Shown piece by piece: positions 34,144 to 42,731 of a stretch of 64,000 nucleotides of DNA. The notes under the pieces were generated by a model, which worked only from the letters and a program-made list of their open reading frames with translations, ran no database searches and was not told where the DNA came from. Numbering within the stretch: position 1 is the stretch's first letter; each line of letters opens with the position of its first letter. Where the stretch lies: positions 186,001-250,000 of the forward strand of contig NZ_JANCTD010000001.1 of assembly GCF_024297185.1 (NCBI RefSeq). The letters are read 5' to 3'. This DNA is from Lewinella sp. JB7. GTDB taxonomy: Bacteria; Bacteroidota; Bacteroidia; Chitinophagales; Saprospiraceae. Position numbers and translations under genes: made by a program.

Positions 34144-34869
34144 ATGCTGAGCAAACGCCATATCGGGAACGTCATTAAGTGGCCCCTCGGGTTGCTGGCA
34201 CTGATGTGGATCGTGTTCATCATCGACTACTACCTTACCGGAGGACTGCTGAGCGCGTACTACGGCTTGCACACCCGCGAACTGGCCGGCGTGCCCGGCA
34301 TCCTACTGTCGCCCTTTTTCCACGGCGGCTGGGGCCACCTGCTGAGCAACAGCGTTCCCTTCGTTTCCCTGACGGGACTGCTCGTCTTTTTTTACGCCCG
34401 CCTGTGGCCCCGCGTACTGGCCTCGCTGTGGATCGGTACGGGCGCACTCGTGTGGGTGCTGGGCCGCTCCGTGACCCACATCGGAGCAAGCGGAGTCGTA
34501 TATGCCCTCGCCGCTTTCCTGGCCTTCAGCGGCATCTTCCGGCGTGACTTCCGGGCCGTGGCCGTCTCGCTATTGGTCCTGTTCTACTACGGCGGTATGA
34601 TTGTGGGCATCCTGCCCGGGCAGGAAGGCGTCAGTTGGGAAAGCCACCTGCTCGGCTTAGTGATGGGCATCTTTGGCGCCTACGTCTACCGATCCGAACT
34701 GGAAGAGCATGAGGTCAAAGCCCGCCAGAAGAAGGCTACGCGGGAAGACCGTAAGAAGGAACCCTTCTTACGCGACGACACTTTCGCCAAGACCAAGGAA
34801 GAACGCAAGAACGAGGCTTTCTGGGAAAAACTGAAGGAACTCAGCGAGCGGGAACGCCTGGAGCGGTAG
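34144..34869 (+). CDS. Rhomboid-family intramembrane serine protease
   Basis: A 241-residue membrane protease. Six hydrophobic segments lie before residue ~185. The catalytic Ser is in the GASG motif (HIGASGVVYAL) and the catalytic His in SWESHLLGLVMGIFGA. The conserved HGGWGHLLSN loop is present. The last ~55 residues are a highly charged cytoplasmic tail (HEVKARQKKATREDRKKEPFLRDD). Its cleavage targets cannot be told from the sequence. Downstream is an 18-bp tandem array. Confidence 0.9.
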   Translation: MLSKRHIGNVIKWPLGLLALMWIVFIIDYYLTGGLLSAYYGLHTRELAGVPGILLSPFFHGGWGHLLSNSVPFVSLTGLLVFFYARLWPRVLASLWIGTGALVWVLGRSVTHIGASGVVYALAAFLAFSGIFRRDFRAVAVSLLVLFYYGGMIVGILPGQEGVSWESHLLGLVMGIFGAYVYRSELEEHEVKARQKKATREDRKKEPFLRDDTFAKTKEERKNEAFWEKLKELSERERLER

Positions 34870-34881
34870 TCACCGGTGTAG

Positions 34882-35056
34882 GACCGTTGGACGGGGTGGG
34901 ACCGTTGGACGGGGTATGACCGTTGGACGGTGTATGACCGTTGGACGGGGTGGGACCGTTGGACGGGGTGGGACCGTTGGACGGGGTGGGACCGTTGGAC
35001 GGTGTAGGACCGGTGGACGGTGTAGGACCGTTGGACGGGGTGGGACCGTTGGACGG
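34882..35056. repeat. Ten-copy 18-bp tandem repeat between convergent genes
   Basis: GACCGTTGGACGG recurs every 18 bp from 34882 to 35056: ten copies, one altered at a single base (at 35008). Each unit holds the small self-complementary core CCGT-TGG-ACGG. Linkers alternate between GGGTGG, GGGTAT and GTGTAG/GTGTAT. The array lies in the 231-bp gap between the rhomboid gene and the convergent phosphatase gene. Open frames through it only read the six-codon repeat. Confidence 0.92.
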
Positions 35057-35100
35057 TTCTCCAAGCAATTCTTCGCTCCCGCGCGCCGCCGCCATTCCGC

Positions 35101-36882
35101 CTACTTCGGGATTCCGAGGGCAGTTACTATGCGGTGAAAGATTTCCGTGTTCTCGAAGACGCCGGTGAAATTCCGGGCGCCGGGCCCGTAGGCGAACAGG
35201 GGGACCATCGTTCCCGAGTGATCGGCGCTGAGAAAGTCCGCCCGTACTTCGCCCGCCGTAGAGCCGCCGGCAATGCCCAGTCCGCCGGTTTCGTGGTCGG
35301 CGGTAATGATGACCAGGGTTTCTCCGTCGGCATCGGCAAAGCGCAGGGCCTCACCGACCGCCCGGTCGAAATCCAAGACCTCCGTGATGATGGTCGATAT
35401 GTCGTTGGCGTGGCCGCCATTATCGATCTGGGCGCCCTCGATCAGCAGGAAGAAAGGACGTTCGTCCTTGCCCAGGACGGATAATGCTTTCGCTACACTC
35501 TCGGGCAGGAAAGCTCCGCGACCGTGCGCCACAGCCGGCATTTTGTCGGTGCCGTTGAGGACGGCCAGGGGGCGATCAAGGATTTCGAACCGATCCAGGG
35601 TGGTAGTCGTAAAATGGGTGGCAACGGCTTTTTCGAGCGATTGTCCGCCGGAGATGAAGAAGGACAGGTTGCTGCGGACCAGGTCTTCGAGAATCTTACC
35701 GGAATCGTCCCGTTCCGGCGTATGGGCATAAAAGGCGGCGGGAGTGGCCCCGGCAATGCCATCGGTGGTGATGATGCCCGTCCGGTAATCGTGAGCCCCG
35801 AGTAACTCGACGATCGACCGCAACGGTTGCCCGGCCGTATCCACGCCGATGGCCCGGTTGTTGGTCTTCACTCCGGTAGCCATGGCGGTGCCGGCCGCGG
35901 CGGAATCGGTAACGGGGTCGTCGGCCGCCGCGGTGCTCACCAGGCCGATGTGGTTGATACTCGTGAGCGACAATTGTCCCCCGTTAGCCATTCGTGCCGC
36001 CGAAATTTGCGCCAGTCCGTTGCCGTCGCCGATCATCAGAATCACGTTGCGGGGGGATGCGGAAGCGTCGAACTCGTACCTGGGGACATAAGGCGTAACG
36101 GGACGATCCGCCACGTACGTATTTCGATGGAGCTGATCGAGAAAAGCCCGGGCCGCCGTGGGCCGGTCGGTGTTGATGTAGTCCAGGCCGAGACGGGCAA
36201 AACTCGCCCAGGCCGTCCTGGTGTCGGGCGTGGCCCAGAAGCGGAAGGGGACACCGGTGCTTTGCGCCCGTCGGATCACCGAATCCACCCGAACCTGATC
36301 CCGGGCGGTCATCCTGCCGTAGCCGTTCCAGACGGAGTACCGGCGGAAGCTCTGACTGATCATCGCCACTTTCGTAAAATCAAGGCGGTCGAGATCGTCC
36401 AGGTTCTGGTGGTCGAAGGAGATGAAGTCAGGATAATTGGGATAATCTTCCGGAGGTGGGCGGTTGCCGGAAATGATGAAGGTGACCCGATCGTTCCGCG
36501 TCAGCCGGGGGTACTTCGTGATGGCGGTGACCACGCGATCCAGGGTAGCGTAGGCTTCGGTCTTGAGGTCGATGAGTAGTCGGACGGGGCGTAGCTGCCC
36601 CCGCTCCGCCAGACGGGCGAGTTCTTCCAGGTAGGTGTTGGAGAAGGTGACGGTGGGATCGATCTCCTGCGGGGCGTGGGCAACGTATAGCGTATCATTT
36701 TGCAGCACTAAATCCACCTCGATCGAGGCGGCACCACCACTATACGCCAGCCAGAAGGGCACCTCCTGGAGGTAATCGTTGTGGGAGTGGACCCGGTATT
36801 CCGGCTGGGCGAGCAGGGGCGTGGCGGATAAGAGCATCAGGCCTGCCAGCCACCAGGAGTAAGGAGTAATCATGTAGCTCAT
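35101..36882 (-). CDS. Secreted two-domain protein: GDPD/PI-PLC-like phosphodiesterase plus alkaline phosphatase
   Basis: A 593-residue exported protein. After the signal peptide (WWLAGLMLLSATPLLAQ), residues ~25-260 form a glycerophosphodiester phosphodiesterase/PI-PLC-like barrel with HSHNDY and EVDLVLQNDTLYVAH. Residues ~275-593 form an alkaline phosphatase domain with the metal Asp in MIGDGNGLAQ, nucleophile Ser in TDSAAAGTAMATGVKTNN, and ADHETGG. The first domain could release a phosphomonoester that the second dephosphorylates, suggesting phosphate scavenging from lipid head groups; this is inference. The ATG at 36882 or 36873 is likely the start. The longer frame up to 37236 runs antisense into mqnC. 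No Pho box was recognised. Confidence 0.85.
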   Translation of the reverse strand: MSYMITPYSWWLAGLMLLSATPLLAQPEYRVHSHNDYLQEVPFWLAYSGGAASIEVDLVLQNDTLYVAHAPQEIDPTVTFSNTYLEELARLAERGQLRPVRLLIDLKTEAYATLDRVVTAITKYPRLTRNDRVTFIISGNRPPPEDYPNYPDFISFDHQNLDDLDRLDFTKVAMISQSFRRYSVWNGYGRMTARDQVRVDSVIRRAQSTGVPFRFWATPDTRTAWASFARLGLDYINTDRPTAARAFLDQLHRNTYVADRPVTPYVPRYEFDASASPRNVILMIGDGNGLAQISAARMANGGQLSLTSINHIGLVSTAAADDPVTDSAAAGTAMATGVKTNNRAIGVDTAGQPLRSIVELLGAHDYRTGIITTDGIAGATPAAFYAHTPERDDSGKILEDLVRSNLSFFISGGQSLEKAVATHFTTTTLDRFEILDRPLAVLNGTDKMPAVAHGRGAFLPESVAKALSVLGKDERPFFLLIEGAQIDNGGHANDISTIITEVLDFDRAVGEALRFADADGETLVIITADHETGGLGIAGGSTAGEVRADFLSADHSGTMVPLFAYGPGARNFTGVFENTEIFHRIVTALGIPK

Positions 36883-37021
36883 CGGTATTTCACTAAGGTA
36901 GTTCGTGACGGGCGTCTGCGGATCACCCCGTTCACGACCGCTTGCGGGGAGCGGAGCCGAACTTTCACTAAAAAATGAAAGTCCCCCGACAACTACGCTC
37001 CCCCTCGACCGTTTTCCCGGT

Positions 37022-38164
37022 ATGAATACCGCCGAACTGCTGGAAAAGGGCCTTAACCGCGAATGGCTCACCGCCGAGGAAGGCGTGTGGCTGCTGGAAA
37101 ATGCCGCGACCACCGAACTGATGTACGTGGCCGATAAGTTGCGCTTCGCGGCGGTGCCGGAGCGGACCGTGACCTGGATCATCGATCGCAACAGCAATAC
37201 GACCAACGTCTGTATCGCCAACTGCAAGTTCTGCAATTTCTACCGGCGGCCCGGCCACGAGGAATCCTACGTCACCAGCATCGAGGAGTACAAGCAAAAG
37301 ATCGAGGAGACCTTCGCCTTCGGAGGAGAGCAGTTGTTGCTGCAGGGCGGGCACCACCCCGATCTGGGATTGAAATTCTACTGCGACCTGTTCAGTGAAC
37401 TGAAGTCGCTGTACCCCCGATTGAAATTACACGCCCTCGGTCCGCCGGAGATCGCCCACGTAGCCAAGCTGGAGGGCATGAGCCACTACAACGTGCTCAA
37501 GGCGCTCAAGGAGGCCGGACTCGATAGCCTGCCCGGCGCCGGCGCGGAAATCCTGAGCGACCGGGTACGCCGCCTGATCTCCAAGGGGAAGTGCGGCGGG
37601 GAGGAGTGGCTCGACGTCATGCGTGCCGCCCACCAGCTCGACATCACGACTTCTGCCACGATGATGTTCGGCCACATCGAAACGAACTGGGAACGCATGG
37701 ATCACCTCGTACGTATGCGACAGGTACAGAGCGAAAAGCCGGCCCACGCCAAGGGGTTCCTGGCCTTCATTCCCTGGCCGTTCCAGGACGAGGATACTAT
37801 TCTGAAAAAGATCAAACGCGCCCGCAATACGGTGACCGGTGATGAGTACATCCGTATGATCGCCCTCAGCCGCATCATGTTGCCGAACGTGGTCAATATT
37901 CAGGCGAGCTGGCTGACGGTGGGTAAGCAGGTAGCGCAAATTTGTCTGCACGCCGGCGCCAACGATTTCGGGTCCATAATGATCGAGGAAAACGTAGTAA
38001 GTGCCGCCGGAGCCCGCTGGCGGTTTACGGCCGACGGAATCCAGGAAGCCATCCGGGAGGCCGGGTTCCGGCCGCAGCTCCGTACCCAGCAGTACGAGTA
38101 CCGGGAACTGCCGGACAACATACGGCAACAGGAACTGGACCGGGCGGAGCTGATCGTGGACTAG
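37022..38164 (+). CDS. mqnC: Cyclic dehypoxanthinyl futalosine synthase MqnC (radical SAM)
   Basis: MqnC is the radical SAM enzyme that cyclises dehypoxanthine futalosine in the futalosine route to menaquinone. The cluster motif CxxxCxxC is in NVCIANCKFCNFYR. Other family blocks are EQLLLQGGHHPDLGL, SLPGAGAEILSDRVR, TTSATMMFGHIET and GANDFGSIMIEENVV. Length is 380 residues from the ATG at 37022; the longer frame from 36905 lies in the divergent promoter region. It implies the organism makes menaquinone through chorismate and futalosine, not by the classical MenD route. Confidence 0.93.
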   Translation: MNTAELLEKGLNREWLTAEEGVWLLENAATTELMYVADKLRFAAVPERTVTWIIDRNSNTTNVCIANCKFCNFYRRPGHEESYVTSIEEYKQKIEETFAFGGEQLLLQGGHHPDLGLKFYCDLFSELKSLYPRLKLHALGPPEIAHVAKLEGMSHYNVLKALKEAGLDSLPGAGAEILSDRVRRLISKGKCGGEEWLDVMRAAHQLDITTSATMMFGHIETNWERMDHLVRMRQVQSEKPAHAKGFLAFIPWPFQDEDTILKKIKRARNTVTGDEYIRMIALSRIMLPNVVNIQASWLTVGKQVAQICLHAGANDFGSIMIEENVVSAAGARWRFTADGIQEAIREAGFRPQLRTQQYEYRELPDNIRQQELDRAELIVD

Positions 38165-38169
38165 TACCG

Positions 38170-38177
38170 TAGTTTTG
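38170..38177 (+). promoter_or_regulatory. TAGTTTTG element 4 bp before an ATG
   Basis: TAGTTTTG fits TAnnTTTG and ends 4 bp before the ATG at 38182. Used as a -7 element it would give a leaderless message for the methylase gene, separate from the mqnC transcript that ends 5 bp earlier. Confidence 0.45.
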
Positions 38178-38181
38178 GGGC

Positions 38182-38892
38182 ATGACCGGTACCCTTTACC
38201 TCATTCCCTCCACCCTCGGGCCGGGGGCCATCGACACCATTCCAGAACGAACGCTGAGAATTACCCGGCGAATCAAACACTTCGTGGTCGAAACCGGCAA
38301 GGTCGCCCGCGCCTTCCTCAAGGAGGTCGAGCTTGACCATCGGCTGCAGGAATGCACGTATTACGAACTGAACAAGCGGACGCGCGACGACGAGTTGCCG
38401 GCCTTTCTGGAAGCGGCGCTGGGAGGACAGGATGTGGGTCTGCTGTCCGATGCCGGCGCCCCGGGCGTAGCGGACCCGGGAGCCCGCCTGATCCTGCTAG
38501 CCCATCGCTCCGGTGTACGCGTGGTGCCGCTGTCCGGACCGTCGGCCATTTTGCTGAGCCTCATGGCGGCCGGGCTGAACGGTCAGTCGTTCACTTTTCA
38601 CGGCTACCTGAGTCCCAAACGCCCGCAACTGGCCAAAGACCTGCGCCGCCTGGAAGCCGACAGCCGCCGCCACCGGCAGACCCAGCTCTGGATCGAAGCC
38701 CCCTACCGCAACCAGGCCACCGTGGAAGTCGCGGTGGAAGCGCTCACGCCAACCACCCTCTTTTCCGTTGCCGTTGATCTGACCACGGAGACGGAGTGGG
38801 TACGTACGGCACCCGTCGCGGAGTGGGGCGGGGGCGCGGGAGCGGAGATTCAGAAACGGCCGGCCATGTTCCTGCTCCTCGCTACCGTGTAA
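38182..38892 (+). CDS. RsmI-type tetrapyrrole-methylase-fold methyltransferase
   Basis: A 236-residue SAM-dependent enzyme of the RsmI (16S rRNA C1402 2'-O-methyltransferase) superfamily. Recognisable blocks are GLLSDAGAPGVADPGARLILLAHRSGVRVVPLSGPSAILLSLMAAGL and FTFHGYLSPK. It lacks the C-terminal extension of E. coli RsmI and corresponds to the shorter Bacteroidota version, so its target may not be the same rRNA site. It follows mqnC by 17 bp and has its own promoter-like element at the start. Confidence 0.82.
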   Translation: MTGTLYLIPSTLGPGAIDTIPERTLRITRRIKHFVVETGKVARAFLKEVELDHRLQECTYYELNKRTRDDELPAFLEAALGGQDVGLLSDAGAPGVADPGARLILLAHRSGVRVVPLSGPSAILLSLMAAGLNGQSFTFHGYLSPKRPQLAKDLRRLEADSRRHRQTQLWIEAPYRNQATVEVAVEALTPTTLFSVAVDLTTETEWVRTAPVAEWGGGAGAEIQKRPAMFLLLATV

Positions 38893-39018
38893 AAGTCCTG
38901 TCGGAATACCGCCGATTATAGGCAGCAAAGCCATCCACCCCTAACCCGACATAACTACCCGGCCGGACACGGCGTTATCTTCATCATCCTTCGTCTTACC
39001 ACGGTAAATCGTTTTCCC

Positions 39019-41565
39019 ATGGCGTTACGCCTGACCCTGCTGTTCAGCCTGCTTTCCGTTTCCCTCTTCGCCCAATTCGCCAGCCCGATCTCCTGGAATT
39101 TCGAGCACCGTGCCCTGGGAGAGGACCGTTTCGAACTGATCGCTACGGCAAGCGCGGAAGACGGCTGGGCCATCTACAGTCAGCATACGGACGACGGTGG
39201 GCCCGTGCCGACCACCTTTTACTGGACGGAGGGCGACCACTACGAACGCATCGGGGAAGTGAAGGAGCAGGGGCACCGCAAGGAAGGAATGGACGAGTTG
39301 TTCGGCGTGAACGTGATCAAGTACCTAAGCGACCAGCCCGTAACATTTACCCAGACGGTGCGGGTCACCGATTACACCACCCCGATCACCGGCGAAGTGG
39401 AATTCATGTGCTGCGACGACGAGCAGTGCCTCCCGCCTACGACCGAGGAGTTTGCTTTCTCCGTGACTCCGCCGGCTCCCGTGGCCCCGCCCAGAGAGAC
39501 GACGGCGCCGGAAAAAGAGGTAGCACCCGCCACCCCCACCGCGGAAGTAGTCGATCAACCCCAGGAGGAGGTGCTGGCGACCTACCGCGCCGCAACGCCC
39601 CCCCCGACGGAAGAAGAGCCGGTCGGCTGGACACTTACGGTGGAAACGCTGGAGGGAAGCCGCTACCGCGTGTCGATGACGGGTACCATGATCGACGACT
39701 GGACGGTGTACAGCACTACGGTGGATCCCGTGATCGGGCCCATTCCCACCGAGTTGGTGATCGAGGAGGGCGAAGGCGTAACGCCCCTCGGGGAAGTAAC
39801 CGAAACGTCGGCAACCCTGAAGAAAAAGTACGATACGACCTGGGAGGCCGTGGTGAGCAAGATCGACGGCGGCAGCGTCACCTACTCCCAGGTCGTGCAA
39901 CTGGAGGAGGGGGCTACCCTGAGTGGCTACCTGACCTTTCAGACCTGCAACGACGAAATGTGTCTGCCGCCCCGCGACCTGCCCTTTACCTTCGATCCGG
40001 TGGCCGGAGGAGTTACCCTGGATGGCTACGGGGCGGAGGATGTAGCGTTCGGGGGAGACATATTCGCGACCGAGGACCCCCCGGCGGACGATTTGATATT
40101 CAATACCGAGCCGGCGGGAACCTGCAGTACGGGAGAGGCCGTCACCCGGGGACGTAGCCTGTGGGGCATTTTCGGACTGGGCCTGCTGGGCGGGCTTTTT
40201 GCCCTCATCATGCCCTGTATCTTCCCGATGATCCCGTTGACGGTGAGCTTCTTCACCAAGAGCGGGGGAAGCCGGGCCGAGGGCATTCGGCGGGCGGGGC
40301 TTTACGGCTTCTTCATCTTTCTGATCTACGTGCTGCTAAGTGTTCCCTTTCACCTGGTGGCGGGCATCGATCCGTCGATCCTGAACAGCATCGCCAGCAA
40401 CGTGTGGCTGAACCTGATCTTCTTCGTGGTCTTTCTCGTCTTTGCCGGTAGCTTCTTCGGCTTTTATGAGCTGGTACTGCCCCAGAGTTGGAGCAATCGG
40501 GCCAGTCAGGCCGAGGGGACCGGGGGGGTGACCGGTATCTTCTTCATGGCGCTGACGCTGGCGCTGGTGAGTTTTAGTTGCACCGGACCGATCCTGGGAA
40601 GCCTGCTGGTCGAAGCGGTCAGTGACGGCGCGTGGCCCCTCACGGCGGGTATGGCGGGCTTCGGCGTGGCGATCGGCCTGCCCTTCGCCCTGTTTGCGGC
40701 CTTCCCCGGGGTATTGAACAGTATGCCAAAATCCGGCGGCTGGCTGAATAGCGTGAAGGTCGTGCTGGGCTTCGTAGAGGTCGCGCTGGCCTTCAAATTC
40801 CTGAGCAACGCCGATCTGGTGGGCGACTGGAATCTCCTCCGTATCGAGCCCTTCCTACTGGTGTGGATGTTGTGCTCGCTCGGCATTGCGGCCTACCTTT
40901 TCGGTTGGATCAGCTTTCCCCACGACAGTGGCAAGCGGAAGGTGGGGCCGGTAGCCCTGGTCATTGCCGTTGCGGGGGTGGTGTTTACGGCCTACCTGGC
41001 GTACGGGTTTACGACGAACGAAGAAACGGGAAGCTACCGCTCCCTGAATTTGCTGAGCGGAATCGCGCCGCCGGTATGCTACAGCTACCTCAATCCCTGC
41101 GACTGCCCCCAGGGGATCACCTGCTTCAAGGACCTCGATGCCGGACTGGCCTACGCCCGGCAGGTGAATAAACCCGTAATGCTTGATTTCACCGGATATA
41201 CCTGCGTGAACTGCCGGAAAATGGAGGAGAACGTGTGGAGCGAAGATCGAATCAACCGACTGCTGACCGAAGACTTCGTACTCATCAGCCTTTACGTCGA
41301 CGATCGTAAGGAACTGCCCCCGGCCGAACACCGGGAAGTGGCCCGCCTGGACGGATCGGGGCGCACCCAGAAGATCGACCAGGTGGGGGAGAAGTGGCAT
41401 TATTTCCAACAGCAGGTATTCCAGCACGCCACCCAGCCGTACTACGCACTGGTTTCTCCGGATGGTCAATTGCTTAATCCGCCGGTGGCCTATACACCCG
41501 ACGTAGAGGACTACGAAACCTTCCTACGCTGCGGGCTGTCGACTTTCGAGCGCTTATCGCGGTGA
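39019..41565 (+). CDS. dsbD: DsbD-family protein-disulfide reductase with duplicated N-terminal domain
   Basis: It carries electrons from cytoplasmic thioredoxin across the inner membrane to periplasmic thiol proteins. A signal peptide (LTLLFSLLSVSLFAQ) leads into two copies of the DsbD-alpha-like beta domain (~25-150, ending CCDDEQCLPP; ~200-330, ending CNDEMCLPP). A DsbD membrane domain follows with catalytic cysteines in IMPCIFPMIP and FSCTGPILG. The C-terminal thioredoxin domain has CVNC (~732). The second N-terminal copy makes it larger (848 aa) than E. coli DsbD (565). Both copies keep the paired cysteines, so both may be redox active. Upstream DNA contains TTATCTTCA but no clean promoter. 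Confidence 0.92.
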   Translation: MALRLTLLFSLLSVSLFAQFASPISWNFEHRALGEDRFELIATASAEDGWAIYSQHTDDGGPVPTTFYWTEGDHYERIGEVKEQGHRKEGMDELFGVNVIKYLSDQPVTFTQTVRVTDYTTPITGEVEFMCCDDEQCLPPTTEEFAFSVTPPAPVAPPRETTAPEKEVAPATPTAEVVDQPQEEVLATYRAATPPPTEEEPVGWTLTVETLEGSRYRVSMTGTMIDDWTVYSTTVDPVIGPIPTELVIEEGEGVTPLGEVTETSATLKKKYDTTWEAVVSKIDGGSVTYSQVVQLEEGATLSGYLTFQTCNDEMCLPPRDLPFTFDPVAGGVTLDGYGAEDVAFGGDIFATEDPPADDLIFNTEPAGTCSTGEAVTRGRSLWGIFGLGLLGGLFALIMPCIFPMIPLTVSFFTKSGGSRAEGIRRAGLYGFFIFLIYVLLSVPFHLVAGIDPSILNSIASNVWLNLIFFVVFLVFAGSFFGFYELVLPQSWSNRASQAEGTGGVTGIFFMALTLALVSFSCTGPILGSLLVEAVSDGAWPLTAGMAGFGVAIGLPFALFAAFPGVLNSMPKSGGWLNSVKVVLGFVEVALAFKFLSNADLVGDWNLLRIEPFLLVWMLCSLGIAAYLFGWISFPHDSGKRKVGPVALVIAVAGVVFTAYLAYGFTTNEETGSYRSLNLLSGIAPPVCYSYLNPCDCPQGITCFKDLDAGLAYARQVNKPVMLDFTGYTCVNCRKMEENVWSEDRINRLLTEDFVLISLYVDDRKELPPAEHREVARLDGSGRTQKIDQVGEKWHYFQQQVFQHATQPYYALVSPDGQLLNPPVAYTPDVEDYETFLRCGLSTFERLSR

Positions 41566-41681
41566 TAATAGGTGCGATGTAAGCGGGGTAAAACAGGACG
41601 GCCGGGAGATGAGTTTGTTATAACATATGTGTATTTTGAAATATTACGCTCCATTATATCCATATATATAGCGAGTAGGAA

Positions 41682-41689
41682 TATATTTG
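41682..41689 (+). promoter_or_regulatory. TATATTTG element in an AT-rich leader
   Basis: The 165-bp gap 41566-41730 is far more AT-rich than its surroundings from about 41620. It contains TATATTTG (a TAnnTTTG match), 42 bp before the TTG start of the glycosyltransferase gene. It may be a promoter with an unusually open region. Confidence 0.45.
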
Positions 41690-41730
41690 GTGTAACACTA
41701 TTGAACTACACCTTTTAATTACACCCCATT

Positions 41731-42693
41731 TTGAAGCTTTCTACGCAGACGGCCCCGGCCGTCCATACCCGAGGTATGCCCGTTACCGGGCAGGCCCAGA
41801 ACGATTTATTTCACATAGTATTCAATATCAACCGTGGTGGAATGGCCGGCTTCGGCGCGACCCTGACCTCACTCATCCGCCACTGTAGTGCCACGGATCA
41901 GCTGATGATGCACATCATGTGTTCCCGGCTGGACGAACGGCATAAGGAACTGATCCGGACGACGCTGCACAACCTGGGCTATCGTGGGGGCGTACGCCTG
42001 ATTGACTACGATGCCGATCGCGCGTTTCGTCATTTACCGGCCCTGCTGGGTGATCTGACAACCTATGGCCGGCTCCTGATACCGGACTACGTCGATGCCT
42101 CCCGGGTCCTGTACCTCGACAGCGATCTGATCGTATCCTGTGACGTCTTGACCCTGAAGGCCGTGGAACTCGGCGACCACCTTCTGGGGGCCATCACGCG
42201 ATCCACCGTCGCATATTCCCTGGATCAGGACTGCCTGTTGGGTATCGGCTGCGAGGCGGATATGCCGTACTTCAATGCAGGGATCTTGCTGATTGATCTT
42301 TCGCGGTGGCGACAACTCGATATCGACGCCCGCTGGCGCGAGATCGCCTCCTCGCAGGCGGAAAAACTGACGTGTTGCGATCAGACCCTGCTTAATGCCA
42401 TATGCCGGGGGAATTTTCACCGCCTACCCCCGCAATACAATACGCCCAGTCTGGCCAACCGCGGCGACGACGAACACTTCCGGGGAGGCATCCTCCATTT
42501 TCTGGGTTCCCCTAAGCCCTGGGACCCCGGCGGCAGACAACTGCACCGTGGGTACGCCGCGTGGAAGGCACACAGCGACCTCAGCTGGGAACACGAATTT
42601 CACCGCTTTGGCCTGGGCAGGCTGCGCCGGGGCTGGCAAATCCGACGTAGTCTGCTCCGCACCATCCTGCAACGGTGGCGAAACTCCGGGTAG
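41731..42693 (+). CDS. Family 8 glycosyltransferase
   Basis: A 320-residue GT-A fold glycosyltransferase. Family 8 features are the DxD motif in LYLDSDLIV, the MPYFNAGILLIDLSRWR block and HFLGSPKPW near the C-terminus. Retaining hexosyl transfer from a nucleotide sugar is expected, perhaps to LPS or polysaccharide; the acceptor is unknown. The start is either the TTG at 41731 or the ATG at 41776; the conserved fold begins near FHIVFNINRGG, so either works. No other sugar genes flank it, and its leader is unusually AT-rich, which may point to acquisition. Confidence 0.85.
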   Translation: MKLSTQTAPAVHTRGMPVTGQAQNDLFHIVFNINRGGMAGFGATLTSLIRHCSATDQLMMHIMCSRLDERHKELIRTTLHNLGYRGGVRLIDYDADRAFRHLPALLGDLTTYGRLLIPDYVDASRVLYLDSDLIVSCDVLTLKAVELGDHLLGAITRSTVAYSLDQDCLLGIGCEADMPYFNAGILLIDLSRWRQLDIDARWREIASSQAEKLTCCDQTLLNAICRGNFHRLPPQYNTPSLANRGDDEHFRGGILHFLGSPKPWDPGGRQLHRGYAAWKAHSDLSWEHEFHRFGLGRLRRGWQIRRSLLRTILQRWRNSG

Positions 42694-42731
42694 GGGGCCA
42701 ACCCAATCGGCGATAGACTGTTCTTCAGGCC

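Noticed and set aside
34882-35056. CRISPR array
   Set aside because: Unit length is 18 bp with 5-bp linkers, there are no unique spacers of 30 bp or so, and there are no cas genes.
34841-35095. An 84-codon frame coding (SNGPTP)n
   Set aside because: It is the translation of the 18-bp tandem repeat with no signal, promoter or flanking domain.
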